From assembly GCA_947500435.1 (NCBI GenBank), contig CANMRV010000010.1, positions 1 through 64,000 of the forward strand: 64,000 nt of DNA. The letters run 5' to 3'. The translations under genes were made by a program, and so were the position numbers. The stretch comes from an uncultured Flavobacteriaceae bacterium (GTDB lineage: Bacteria; Bacteroidota; Bacteroidia; Flavobacteriales; Flavobacteriaceae). Below are positions 44,173-53,618 of this stretch, one piece after another; position 1 is the first letter of the stretch; every line of letters begins with the position of its first letter. The notes beneath the pieces were generated by a model, which was given only the letters and a program-made list of their open reading frames with translations, did not search any database and was not told where the DNA came from.

Positions 44173-45018
44173 ATGAAAAACAAACTTCCAACACTGATTC
44201 TTTTTCTCCTTATCTCCTGCACCGCCGAAAAGATTTCAAATGTGAAATACAGCACAACTCCCGATGCGCTTCGACATTATCACCAGGGATGGGTTCAGAT
44301 TATGGATGAAGGTCGATACGGTGAAGCTGAAGTTTCCTATCGAAAAACCCTTGAATACAATCCTGATTTCTTAGTAGGAAAAAGCGTTTTGGCCAGGCTA
44401 ACGCTAGATCTTGAAGAACGATTGAAGTTATATGAAGAAATTCAAGAGAAGAAGAATACCGTAACTGGGGATGAAAGTCTGATTCTCGAAGTTTATACTT
44501 CATTGGTGAAGTACACCAATTTAAGAGATCAAGGTTCTGCCGATACTAAGAATGCTTTGCAGGAAGCTTTGGGCATTGCAGAAAGAAATCTAAGAATCGT
44601 AATTCATAAATACCCTGAAGAAGTGTATCTCAAAGCGGAATATTTTGAGATTCTAAATTCCCTATATGGGCCGAAACAAGCTCTGGATTCGCTTGATGCG
44701 TTAACTACTATTTCGCAAAAGGATAATCCCTTTTTATTAGGTTTTTCAGCAAGTATGCATGCAGAACTGGAAGAATATGCTATCGCCATGAATCAAGCAA
44801 ATCGTTTGCTGGAAGTTGTAAATGACAGTACCCTACCCAAAACCTTTGCAGTTTTGGCGGATGTGTATTTTCAAATGGGAAGTCTAGAAATTGCCAAAAG
44901 AAACGCTGATAGGGCTAACGTATTAGACCCAAAAAATATAGATGCAAGTCGGTTGAAAGAGAAAATAAATCAAGCCATTGAAGAACAAGCCGCAACTACT
45001 TTACCTGATATTGAGTAA
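44173..45018 (+). CDS. TPR lipoprotein
   Basis: 281 residues from ATG 44173. Lipobox ISC (near residue 15). Tetratricopeptide-like repeats cover much of the mature protein (ALRHYHQGWVQIMDEGRYGEAEVSYRKTLEY at about 28-58, and SLEIAKRNADRANVLDPKN near 245). An envelope-anchored protein-interaction scaffold is likely; the partner is unknown. Its 3' end overlaps the convergent methyltransferase gene by 23 bp. Confidence 0.8.
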   Translation: MKNKLPTLILFLLISCTAEKISNVKYSTTPDALRHYHQGWVQIMDEGRYGEAEVSYRKTLEYNPDFLVGKSVLARLTLDLEERLKLYEEIQEKKNTVTGDESLILEVYTSLVKYTNLRDQGSADTKNALQEALGIAERNLRIVIHKYPEEVYLKAEYFEILNSLYGPKQALDSLDALTTISQKDNPFLLGFSASMHAELEEYAIAMNQANRLLEVVNDSTLPKTFAVLADVYFQMGSLEIAKRNADRANVLDPKNIDASRLKEKINQAIEEQAATTLPDIE

Positions 45019-45715
45019 AAAAAGTATCCGCCTCAATATCAATCCTTTTAGACTTTGAATTAGAAGCTATTTTTTCTACCATAGTATCAAACATTTCCTG
45101 AAATCCGTATAAATCTTTGAAGAACTCATACCTGTCTTTTACAGATAATACGATATGCGTCAATTCCTTAGCGGACATCTGAAACCGAATTCTATCCCTA
45201 CCATAGCTAAGCTCTTCTATCTTACTTGTATCCAAGCCTGAGAAATTTTCTTGAAGGTTATAACTGTTAGCATCTTCCTGTTTTTCAAAACCTAGTTTAG
45301 CCAAAATACTATCTAAAAGGACTTGAAAATCATACACAAGAACTCTTGAGTTCTTCTCTCCTACTCTAACAATTTCATCAAGCAACTTTTGCGATTTGGC
45401 ATACCATAAAGAACCAGCTAGAGTGATAATATCGAAACGATCATCTTTGAAATCAATCTGGGTTTTATCAAATTGTGAATATGACACTTTTGGATGAATC
45501 ATTCCTTTCGAAAGCATATCTGCACTGGGATCAACCCCAAACACCCGATTACAAAAATTAGAAAGTGCAATTGAAGATTGCCCAGTACCACAACCGATAT
45601 CAAGTCCGGTTTGGAATGATACATCACCCAAACATTTTGCTAAAATTTTGATATGTAACGGAGGCCTATATGATGCATAGTGAAAAGCAGTGATGTCATC
45701 ATATTCTGAAGTCAT
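44996..45715 (-). CDS. Class I SAM-dependent methyltransferase
   Basis: 239 residues, cytoplasmic. SAM-binding motif TGLDIGCGTGQSSIALS (near residue 38), the acidic VFGVDPSADMLSKG, and FDIITLAGSLWYAKSQ. The C-terminal half is helical and shows no family-specific marker, so the substrate is open. It overlaps the 3' end of the TPR lipoprotein gene on the opposite strand and lies 10 bp downstream of the E2 gene, possibly in the same transcript. Confidence 0.85.
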   Translation of the reverse strand: MTSEYDDITAFHYASYRPPLHIKILAKCLGDVSFQTGLDIGCGTGQSSIALSNFCNRVFGVDPSADMLSKGMIHPKVSYSQFDKTQIDFKDDRFDIITLAGSLWYAKSQKLLDEIVRVGEKNSRVLVYDFQVLLDSILAKLGFEKQEDANSYNLQENFSGLDTSKIEELSYGRDRIRFQMSAKELTHIVLSVKDRYEFFKDLYGFQEMFDTMVEKIASNSKSKRIDIEADTFFTQYQVK

Positions 45716-45725
45716 ATGTAAATAG

Positions 45726-47081
45726 TTACACCTCTCTATTCACATCCCAAGCCTCGAGGTAATCAGCAACAGCTTTCGCAAACATGCTACCCAAAGCACC
45801 ATTTACCACGCGATGGTCATAACTATGGGAAATGTACATCTTGCTTCTTATGCCAATAAAGTCACCTTCACTTGTTTCAATAACTGCGGGTATTTTTCGA
45901 ATGGCACCTAATGCCAATATCCCCACTTGAGGTTGGTTGATAATCGGAGTGCCGAAAACACTTCCGAAAGTGCCCACATTGGTAACCGTATAGGTTCCAT
46001 CTTGAACCTCATCGGGTTTCAATTTATTCTCTCTTGATCTTGAAGCGAGATCATTAACCACTTTCGCCATGCCTACCAAATTAAGCTGATCCGCATTTTT
46101 GATAACAGGGACAATAAGATTTCCATCAGGCAGAGCGGCAGCCATTCCGATATTGATGTTCTTTTTCTTGATAACGGTATCGCCATCTACAGAAATATTC
46201 ATCATCGGGTATTTTTTCAAAGCTTTTGCGACAGCTTCCATGAAAATTGGCGTAAACGTGAGTTTCTCTCCTTCACTTTTTTCAAAAGCATCCTTCATCT
46301 TGTTGCGCCAATTTACCACATTGGTAACATCCACTTCTATAAAACTCTGAACATGCGCCGAAGTAGAAACACTATCAACCATATGTTTGGCGATAAGTTT
46401 CCCCATTCGGGTCATTTCAATGACCTCATCACCGCCTGTAGTCTGAACTCTAGTTACTTGATGCGCAACAGTGGGTTTTGCAATTTCCTCTACGACCTTA
46501 ATAGGTTCTGGGTTATTTTCGGTTTTTGTTGGTGTCGCGGTAATTTTTGCAACCGGTGACATAGTAGTCTCTTTTCCATTGGCAACGAAAGCCAAAATAT
46601 CGTTTTTTGTAACTCTGCCTTCTTTTCCGGTACCTTGAATCGTATCCAGAATTGCGACTGAAATACCTTCTTGTTTTGCGATATTTTTAACTAAAGGGGA
46701 ATAAAAACGCTCCGTAGCACTGTAATCTTGAACTGGCGCAGCAACGGTTTCCTTGGCAATAGTTACGGTCTCCTCAACTGCGGCCACAGTCTCCACATAG
46801 ACATTTTCAATCTCAGCTATACTTGGAGCGGCAGCCCCACCTTCAGTTTCAATAATCGCAACTATTTGACCCACTTCAATAATATCATCAATGGCAAATA
46901 GTTTTTCGACCAAAACTCCCTCTACTTCACTTGGCACTTCTGAATCCACTTTATCGGTGGCAATCTCAAAAACAGGCTCATCCATCTCAATGGTATCTCC
47001 TATTTCTTTCAACCAGGTGGTCAATGTTGCCTCAGCAACACTCTCTCCCATTCGTGGCAATTTCAGTTCAAATTTTGACAT
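45726..47081 (-). CDS. 2-oxoacid dehydrogenase E2 component (dihydrolipoyl acyltransferase)
   Basis: 451 residues. The lipoyl domain (about 1-78) carries the lipoylated lysine in EIATDKVDSEVPSE. A peripheral-subunit-binding domain lies at about 128-166 (YSPLVKNIAKQEGIS, GKEGRVTKNDILAF). The acyltransferase core (about 225-451) ends in ISHSYDHRVVNGALGSMFA. It probably serves a branched-chain or general 2-oxoacid dehydrogenase complex. The usual active-site HxxxDG reads HRVVNG, with Asn in place of Asp. E1 and E3 are not adjacent. Confidence 0.93.
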   Translation of the reverse strand: MSKFELKLPRMGESVAEATLTTWLKEIGDTIEMDEPVFEIATDKVDSEVPSEVEGVLVEKLFAIDDIIEVGQIVAIIETEGGAAAPSIAEIENVYVETVAAVEETVTIAKETVAAPVQDYSATERFYSPLVKNIAKQEGISVAILDTIQGTGKEGRVTKNDILAFVANGKETTMSPVAKITATPTKTENNPEPIKVVEEIAKPTVAHQVTRVQTTGGDEVIEMTRMGKLIAKHMVDSVSTSAHVQSFIEVDVTNVVNWRNKMKDAFEKSEGEKLTFTPIFMEAVAKALKKYPMMNISVDGDTVIKKKNINIGMAAALPDGNLIVPVIKNADQLNLVGMAKVVNDLASRSRENKLKPDEVQDGTYTVTNVGTFGSVFGTPIINQPQVGILALGAIRKIPAVIETSEGDFIGIRSKMYISHSYDHRVVNGALGSMFAKAVADYLEAWDVNREV

Positions 47082-47175
47082 ATTGATATTTGGACTACGG
47101 TTTTATGCTTATTTTTTGCAAAAATATTAAAATAATCGCCTAATCGTTAAACTTATTTCATCTTTTAACAACTCT

Positions 47176-47796
47176 TTAATTTGCTTTCAAAGAGCCTTCA
47201 AATGGAATTCTATTTACGATACTTCTCCCCAAGGTGACCTCATCTGCATACTCTAATTCATCACCTACCGCAATACCTCTGGCAATAGTCGATGTACTAA
47301 TTTCAAGTCCATCCAATTGCTTATAGATATAGAAATTGGTCGTATCGCCCTCCATCGTAGAACTTAAGGCAAAAATCAGTTCCTTTATTTTTCCTTCTTT
47401 GGCTTTATTGACCAAAGATTGAATCGTCAAATCTTGCGGACCAACGCCTTCCATTGGAGAAATTTTTCCACCTAAAACATGATACAAACCTTTGAACTGT
47501 CCTGTATTTTCAATGGCCATTACATCTCTGATATCTTCAACTACACAAACTAGGGTTTCATCTCGTTTTGGATTGGCACATATCTCACATAGTTCGACAT
47601 CCGAAATATTATGACAACTTGAACAGAATTTTACAGTACTTCGAAGAGTTTGCAAAGCACTTGACAATCGTTGGGTTTGCTCGTTGGGTTGCTTCAATAA
47701 ATGCAACACTAAACGAAGCGCCGTACGCTTACCTATTCCCGGTAATTGCGACATTTCATAAACGGCATTTTCAAGTAGTTTCGATGAAAAATCCAT
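47176..47796 (-). CDS. recR: Recombination mediator protein RecR
   Basis: 206 residues from ATG 47796, the family length. The helix-hairpin-helix segment SQLPGIGKRTALRLVLHLL is followed by a four-cysteine zinc finger (FCSSCHNISDVELCEICAN) and a Toprim domain (LVCVVEDIRDVMAIENTGQFKGLYHVLGG). With RecO it helps RecA load on gapped DNA. It lies divergent to a sodium symporter gene, with no recO or dnaX nearby. Confidence 0.97.
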   Translation of the reverse strand: MDFSSKLLENAVYEMSQLPGIGKRTALRLVLHLLKQPNEQTQRLSSALQTLRSTVKFCSSCHNISDVELCEICANPKRDETLVCVVEDIRDVMAIENTGQFKGLYHVLGGKISPMEGVGPQDLTIQSLVNKAKEGKIKELIFALSSTMEGDTTNFYIYKQLDGLEISTSTIARGIAVGDELEYADEVTLGRSIVNRIPFEGSLKAN

Positions 47797-47854
47797 AAGT
47801 ACAAAGTTACACACTATTTTTACTTTTCGTAATTTGCTTTTAAATGAATTCTAT

Positions 47855-49321
47855 ATGACGCCCACCCATATTCTGCTGCTTATAGGCGGTTACTTTCTTG
47901 TACTTCTTTTAATCTCATATTTTACTGGAAAAAACGATTCCAATCTTGATTTTTTTAAAGCTGGAAAATCCTCTCCGTGGTATTTGGTGGCTTTCGGAAT
48001 GGTGGGAGCCTCATTATCGGGAGTTACTTTTATCTCCGTTCCAGGATGGGTAGAAGCCTCGGAGTTCAGTTACATGCAAGTGGTCTTTGGTTACTTTTTA
48101 GGATATCTGATTACTGCATACGTTTTACTGCCTATCTATTACAAACAAAATGTAACATCTATTTATGAGTATTTGGATGACCGTTTTGGATGGATGAGTT
48201 ACAAAGTAGGAGCCGTTTCGTTTTTTATATCTCGTGTTTTAGGAGCCGCGTTTCGGCTTTTTCTAGTGGCCATAGTGCTACAGCAATTCGTTTTTGATGC
48301 TTGGAATATTCCTTTTGAACTCACCGTTATCCTCTCCATTTTACTTATCTGGGTATATACTTTTCGTGGGGGAATCAAAACAATCGTTTGGACGGATACC
48401 TTGCAAACCCTGTTCATGCTTGTTTCTGTGGGATTATCTATTTATTTCATCCTTGGAAAATTAGATTGGACTTTTACCGATTTTCTTGCCTCAGATGAAT
48501 TCAAACAATACAATCGGGTCATTTTCGCCGATAATTTCTTCGAAAAACAACATCTATTAAAGTCGTTCTTTGGAGGCATGTTCGTAACGATTTGCATGAC
48601 CGGACTTGACCAAGACATGATGCAGAAAAACCTAACCTGTAAGTCTTTAAAGGATGCTCAAAAAAATATGGTGAGTTTTAGCGTTGTATTGGTCATTGTC
48701 ACCTTTGTCTTTATGCTATTGGGAGCCCTACTATATATTTATGCTGACCGTTTCGAAATCGCAATGCCCTTGATGGATGGTAAACCAAAATCAGATTTAT
48801 TATTCCCAGAAATAGCCTTGAACAGTGGATTGGGCATGACCGTTGCCATTACCTTTATGCTAGGTCTGATTGCTGCAGCCTACAGTAGTGCTGATAGCGC
48901 CTTAACCTCGTTGACCACCTCTTTCTGTGTAGATTTCTTAGGCATTGAAAAAAGACCAGAGGGCAACAGAAAACGGCTGCGTAAAATTACCCACGTTGGT
49001 ATGAGCATCATGCTTATTGTCGTTGTAATTATTTTCAAATATGTGTTAAACAGCAATGTAATTGATGGTTTACTTACAGTTGCCTCCTATACCTACGGGC
49101 CACTTTTGGGTCTATTCGCCTTCGGAATTTTCACCAAACATAAACTAAAAGACAAATATGTTTGGATTGTTGCCATAGCTTCAGTTTTGACAATAATTTT
49201 TCTAGGAAAGATTCCAGCAGGAAATTTAGGAGGGTACGTTTTCGGTTATGAACTTTTACCTCTAAATGGACTTTTAACCTTCTTTGGATTGTGGTTAATT
49301 CGTCAAAAAAAAGCCGAATAG
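47855..49321 (+). CDS. Sodium:solute symporter family transporter
   Basis: 488 residues from ATG 47855. Thirteen or so hydrophobic segments and the SSS-family landmarks DFFKAGKSSPWYLVAFGMVGASLSGVTFISVPGW, GLDQDMMQKNLTC, and AAYSSADSALTSLTTSF (sodium-site region). It cotransports a small solute with sodium into the cell. The substrate cannot be read from sequence. It is monocistronic, with no catabolic genes beside it. Confidence 0.92.
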   Translation: MTPTHILLLIGGYFLVLLLISYFTGKNDSNLDFFKAGKSSPWYLVAFGMVGASLSGVTFISVPGWVEASEFSYMQVVFGYFLGYLITAYVLLPIYYKQNVTSIYEYLDDRFGWMSYKVGAVSFFISRVLGAAFRLFLVAIVLQQFVFDAWNIPFELTVILSILLIWVYTFRGGIKTIVWTDTLQTLFMLVSVGLSIYFILGKLDWTFTDFLASDEFKQYNRVIFADNFFEKQHLLKSFFGGMFVTICMTGLDQDMMQKNLTCKSLKDAQKNMVSFSVVLVIVTFVFMLLGALLYIYADRFEIAMPLMDGKPKSDLLFPEIALNSGLGMTVAITFMLGLIAAAYSSADSALTSLTTSFCVDFLGIEKRPEGNRKRLRKITHVGMSIMLIVVVIIFKYVLNSNVIDGLLTVASYTYGPLLGLFAFGIFTKHKLKDKYVWIVAIASVLTIIFLGKIPAGNLGGYVFGYELLPLNGLLTFFGLWLIRQKKAE

Positions 49322-49422
49322 CATAAAATAGCACATCGATAAAAGGTCTAAAACGACCGATAAAAGTTTTTCGAATATGTTAAAGTTACATAAGAAAATT
49401 CGGATGTATTATCCGTTCCGAC

Positions 49423-49782
49423 TCAGTATTGATTTGTAGAGATCAAGACCAAGGTACACGCGACTTCTACCTCTATCTTATTGTCCTTAAGTATTTTATA
49501 GAATTTAGGGTTTTCCGTTCCCGGATTGAATATGACGCGTTTGGGGTCGATTTTAAGAATATCCCCGTAATATTCAGGCTGACGTGCCACTCCAATATAT
49601 AACGTAATAGTGTGTATGTTTTGAAAATCGTTTAAGTTTGTCTTAATTTGTAGTCCCCTTATTTTGCCAGCTTTTAAACCAAAAGCTTCAGTTTCTATGT
49701 TATGGTCCATAAGCCGATTCACGGCGAGATTACTATAACAATTCGATTTTAGGGATGCTCCAAAAACAAGTGTTTTTTTCAT
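49423..49782 (-). CDS. CoA-binding domain protein (Rossmann fold)
   Basis: 119 residues, cytoplasmic. KTLVFGASLKSNCYSNLAVNRL is the nucleotide-binding start of the CoA_binding (YccU-like) fold; HTITLYIGVARQPEYYGDILKIDPKRVIFNPG and the terminal EVACTLVLIST complete it. The function is unknown; related proteins bind CoA thioesters. It lies on its own, downstream of the fabH region. Confidence 0.85.
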   Translation of the reverse strand: MKKTLVFGASLKSNCYSNLAVNRLMDHNIETEAFGLKAGKIRGLQIKTNLNDFQNIHTITLYIGVARQPEYYGDILKIDPKRVIFNPGTENPKFYKILKDNKIEVEVACTLVLISTNQY

Positions 49783-49941
49783 TTGTTATGCAGTAGTGTT
49801 AAAGTTTAAAAAGACTGTAATTATTTTAGTTTACACACGTCTTTACAGTGAGATTGCGATATATGAAACAAATTTAGTTGTTGATGATACTATATGTTTA
49901 TAGTTAATGGTTAGTGTTTAGTATAGTTGACTCGATGACAG

Positions 49942-49967
49942 AAACCCCGGCCTTTGGTCGGGGTTTT
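49942..49967. terminator. Hairpin downstream of fabH
   Basis: AAACCCCG / CGGGGTTT (49942-49949, 49959-49966) enclose GCC-TTT-GGT. The T-rich side is on the plus strand, so it may act in both directions. It is 24 bp beyond the fabH stop. Confidence 0.65.
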
Positions 49968-49990
49968 GTTTTGTCCAAAATCAATATTGA

Positions 49991-51001
49991 CTACCAACGC
50001 ATGATGACGCTTCCCCAAGTGAATCCACTACCGAATGCAGCTAAAACCACTAAATCACCATCTTTAATCTTTTTCTGTTCCCAAGCTTCCGTTAAGGCAA
50101 TAGGTATTGAAGCAGCGGTCGTATTTCCGTAGTTCATAATATTATTGAACACTTGGTCATTTGAAAGATTAAATTTCTTCTGAATGAATTGTGAAATACG
50201 CAGATTTGCCTGATGGGGAATCAACATATCAATAGCTGTGGGAGGAAGATTGTTTGAAGCCAGGCCCTCCATTATTACTTCACTAAACCTTACTACTGCG
50301 TTTTTAAAAACGAATTGGCCATTCATATGAGGCAAGTATGACTCATCGTCAGGATTATTATCGGCAATAATTTCATTTACCCAACGACTACCCATACCCG
50401 GAGCAATCAAAGAAAGCTCCTCAGCATGTTCGCCCTGTGAATGTAAATGTGTAGATAGAATTCCTTTTGAATTGTCTTCTTCCCTTGTTAGGACGGCAGC
50501 ACCGGCTCCATCTCCAAAAATCACCGAAACTCCTCGTCCACGAGTGGTCATATCCAATCCCTTCGAATGAATTTCAGAACCAATAACTAAAACATTCTTG
50601 TACATGCCACTCTTTATATATTGGTCTGCAACAGACACTGCATATACAAAGCCAGAGCATTGATTGCGGACATCTAGTGCGCCAACAGTTTTAATACCCA
50701 AATCTCGTTGGACCAAAACCCCTGGTCCAGGGAAGTAATAGTCAGGACTTAAAGTCGCAAAAACGATAAAATCAATATCATCCTTATCAATACCTGCTCG
50801 CTCAATAGCTATTTTGGCAGCTTTGACACCCATAGAGGTTGTTGAGTTACCATCATCTTTGGTCACATGTCTGCGCTCTTTAATTCCTGTGCGTTCTTGG
50901 ATCCATTCATCGCTGGTTTCCATCACTTTTGATAGATCATCGTTTGTAACTACGTTTTCAGGAACGTAATAGCCCAGTCCTACTATTTTTGAGTTGTACA
51001 T
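49991..51001 (-). CDS. fabH: 3-oxoacyl-[ACP] synthase III family protein
   Basis: 336 residues. Catalytic triad visible: Cys in VRNQCSGFVYAVSVAD (near residue 115), His in LIPHQANLRI, Asn in NYGNTTAASIP. GIKERRH and GAGAAVLTREED are further family motifs. It condenses an acyl-CoA primer with malonyl-ACP to start fatty-acid synthesis. It stands alone, without rpmF/plsX, so it may be the housekeeping enzyme or a specialised KAS III paralogue; the sequence does not decide this. Confidence 0.92.
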   Translation of the reverse strand: MYNSKIVGLGYYVPENVVTNDDLSKVMETSDEWIQERTGIKERRHVTKDDGNSTTSMGVKAAKIAIERAGIDKDDIDFIVFATLSPDYYFPGPGVLVQRDLGIKTVGALDVRNQCSGFVYAVSVADQYIKSGMYKNVLVIGSEIHSKGLDMTTRGRGVSVIFGDGAGAAVLTREEDNSKGILSTHLHSQGEHAEELSLIAPGMGSRWVNEIIADNNPDDESYLPHMNGQFVFKNAVVRFSEVIMEGLASNNLPPTAIDMLIPHQANLRISQFIQKKFNLSNDQVFNNIMNYGNTTAASIPIALTEAWEQKKIKDGDLVVLAAFGSGFTWGSVIMRW

Positions 51002-51164
51002 TGTATTCTGAATTTAAGTTTTAATCAGTCCTTGTTTGGTATTTTCTCAATTTAAAATCAATTCTTTTGACATTAAATTTTCTTACTTTAGAATAATTTC
51101 TATTGAATATAGATATTTTAACTTTCTAACCAGAATTGAAAGATAATAAAAGACACCTTATATC

Positions 51165-53618
51165 ATGAAAAAAATAGTCCTCATTGCATTCATTCTCACT
51201 TCTACCTGGGTCCTCTCTCAGGAAAATACCAGTTATCAAAAGCCACCCGAAGCAATTTTAGATTTGGTAGATGCGCCATTAGCACCCTCAGTTCTAATTA
51301 ATGATAGTGGAGAACAAATGGTACTTCGGTATAGAGATTACTACAAATCAATACAGGAGCTTTCTGAAACAGAATTACGTTTGGCAGGTTTGCGCATTAA
51401 CCCTAAAACCAATATCGGTAGTAGAACCAATTACTGGAATAATGTTAAAATCAAAACACTCAAAGGAGCTGAAATAAAACAGGTAGAAGGTTTACCTGCA
51501 AATGCAAGGCTAGCTAATTTTAGCTGGTCTCCCGACCAGACTAAAATGGCAGCAACAAATACTACTTCAGAAGGTGCGGAAGTCTGGGTGATAGATTTAA
51601 AAAAAGCGACAGCTCAGAAACTTACCGATGCGACCTTAAATGCCAATATGCGTGACGTAATCCGTTGGTTTAAAGATGGGGGAAGTCTTTTGGTTAAAAT
51701 GCTTCCTGAGGACAGAAAAGAACTAAAAAATGCGGTGCTAACCGTGCCTGAAGGACCTACAATTTCATCAAATGATGGAAAAAAAGCCCAAAACAGGACC
51801 TACCAAGATTTACTCAAAAACCCAACTGACGAATTTAACTTTGAACAATTGGCACGTTCGGAATTATATAAAGTAAATATGGATGGGTCAAAATCAAAAT
51901 GGATGGATGCAAATCTTTTTTCCTCCATAGACTTTTCACCTGATGGTGAATACGTAAAAATTGTTACCGTAAAAAGACCATTCTCTTATTTGGTTCCCTA
52001 TTACAGATTTCCTTCTGAAACCAGTATATATGATAAAAATGGTGGTTTAGTTTCAGAGATTTTGGAAGTCCCCCTAATTGAAGACCTCCCAAAAGGTTTT
52101 ATGGCAGTTCGAATGGGGATGCGTTCTATTAGCTGGCGAAATGACAAACCATCTTCCTTGATTTATGCGCAGGCATTGGATGGTGGAGACCCCGCAAACG
52201 AAGTGGAATTTAGGGATGAAGTATTTGAAATGGATGCCCCTTTTAATAAAGCAGGTAAAAGCATCCTAAAAACAATTAACCGTTATAGTGGCATTCAATG
52301 GGGAACTAAAGATATAGCAGTAGCCTATGACTATTGGTGGAACACTAGAAACACCAAAACCTATTTGTTTAACCCTTCAAAAAATACTCAGGAACCTAAA
52401 ATTCTATCTGATAGAAATTATCAAGATGTTTATAGTGATGCTGGTGATTTGGTAACCGAACTGAATGCCTATGGTGAATCAGTGATTGCTTTAGATAAAA
52501 ATAATGATGCCTATTTATTAGGAGATGGGTACACCGAAGATGGGCAGTTTCCTTTTGTTGACAAATTCAATCTAAAAACACAAAAAACCTCAAGATTATA
52601 TACGTCAAAAATTGAGGGAAAGAAAGAAGACTTAATAGAATACAAACCTAAGAAGGACCAACTACTGGTTCGCATAGAATCTCCGAATGAATACCCAAAC
52701 TATTATTACAAGAGTTTAATTAAGCGAAAAGGAAAAGAACAACTCACTAATTTTGAAAACCCATTCAAAAGCATACAAGACGTTCACAAAGAGGTTATTA
52801 CTTACAAAAGAGAAGACGGGCTAGAGCTAACCGGAACACTATATTTACCAGTAGGTTATAACAAAGAGAGTAAAGAAAAGAAGCCTATGATTCTTTGGGC
52901 GTATCCGCGAGAATTCAAAGATAAAAATAGTGCTTCTCAAAACACTCAAAACCCAAATGAATTCACGTATCCTTACTGGGGTTCTCCCATATATTGGGTA
53001 ACTCAGGGCTATGTAGTTTTAGATGACGCTTCTTTTCCAATTATAGGAGAAAAAGATGAACAACCCAATGACACCTTTAGAGAACAGCTCGTTTCTAACG
53101 CAAAAGCGGCTATTGATGCAGTAGACAATTTAGGCTATATCGACAGAAAAAAAGTAGCTGTTGGAGGTCATTCATATGGTGCCTTTATGGTAGCAAACTT
53201 ACTTTCCCATTCGAATTTATTTGCTGCAGGAATAGCTCGAAGTGGAGCTTATAATAGGACATTAACTCCCTTCGGTTTCCAAAGTGAAGAACGGAATTAC
53301 TGGGAAGCGCCAGAGGTATATTACACCATGTCTCCGTTCATGCACGCAGAAAAAATGAAAACACCTTTATTATTAGTTCATGGTGAAGCAGATAATAATT
53401 CAGGTACCTATCCCATGCAAAGTGAACGCTATTTCAACGCCTTAAAAGGTTTAGGTGCGACTGTGAGATTGGTGATGCTACCAAAAGAAAGTCATGGGTA
53501 CCGCGCAAAAGAAAGTATTCTTCATCTTTTATGGGAACAAGATGAATGGTTAAACAAATATGTAAAGCAAGAAGGATTACCATTGGATCTGAAGGAAAAA
53601 CCCATTGATAAAGACTAA
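51165..53618 (+). CDS. Secreted S9-family prolyl-oligopeptidase-like peptidase
   Basis: 817 residues. A signal peptide (about 1-18, ending VLS-Q) precedes a beta-propeller domain (about 90-520) and a C-terminal alpha/beta-hydrolase. The triad is visible: Ser in AVGGHSYGAFMVAN, Asp in VHGEADNNSGTYPMQSE and His in LPKESHGYRAKES. The layout resembles glutamyl endopeptidase-like S9 enzymes of Bacteroidota. It probably works in the periplasm on peptides. Its stop overlaps the stop region of the convergent ABC1 kinase gene by 4 bp. Confidence 0.92.
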   Translation: MKKIVLIAFILTSTWVLSQENTSYQKPPEAILDLVDAPLAPSVLINDSGEQMVLRYRDYYKSIQELSETELRLAGLRINPKTNIGSRTNYWNNVKIKTLKGAEIKQVEGLPANARLANFSWSPDQTKMAATNTTSEGAEVWVIDLKKATAQKLTDATLNANMRDVIRWFKDGGSLLVKMLPEDRKELKNAVLTVPEGPTISSNDGKKAQNRTYQDLLKNPTDEFNFEQLARSELYKVNMDGSKSKWMDANLFSSIDFSPDGEYVKIVTVKRPFSYLVPYYRFPSETSIYDKNGGLVSEILEVPLIEDLPKGFMAVRMGMRSISWRNDKPSSLIYAQALDGGDPANEVEFRDEVFEMDAPFNKAGKSILKTINRYSGIQWGTKDIAVAYDYWWNTRNTKTYLFNPSKNTQEPKILSDRNYQDVYSDAGDLVTELNAYGESVIALDKNNDAYLLGDGYTEDGQFPFVDKFNLKTQKTSRLYTSKIEGKKEDLIEYKPKKDQLLVRIESPNEYPNYYYKSLIKRKGKEQLTNFENPFKSIQDVHKEVITYKREDGLELTGTLYLPVGYNKESKEKKPMILWAYPREFKDKNSASQNTQNPNEFTYPYWGSPIYWVTQGYVVLDDASFPIIGEKDEQPNDTFREQLVSNAKAAIDAVDNLGYIDRKKVAVGGHSYGAFMVANLLSHSNLFAAGIARSGAYNRTLTPFGFQSEERNYWEAPEVYYTMSPFMHAEKMKTPLLLVHGEADNNSGTYPMQSERYFNALKGLGATVRLVMLPKESHGYRAKESILHLLWEQDEWLNKYVKQEGLPLDLKEKPIDKD

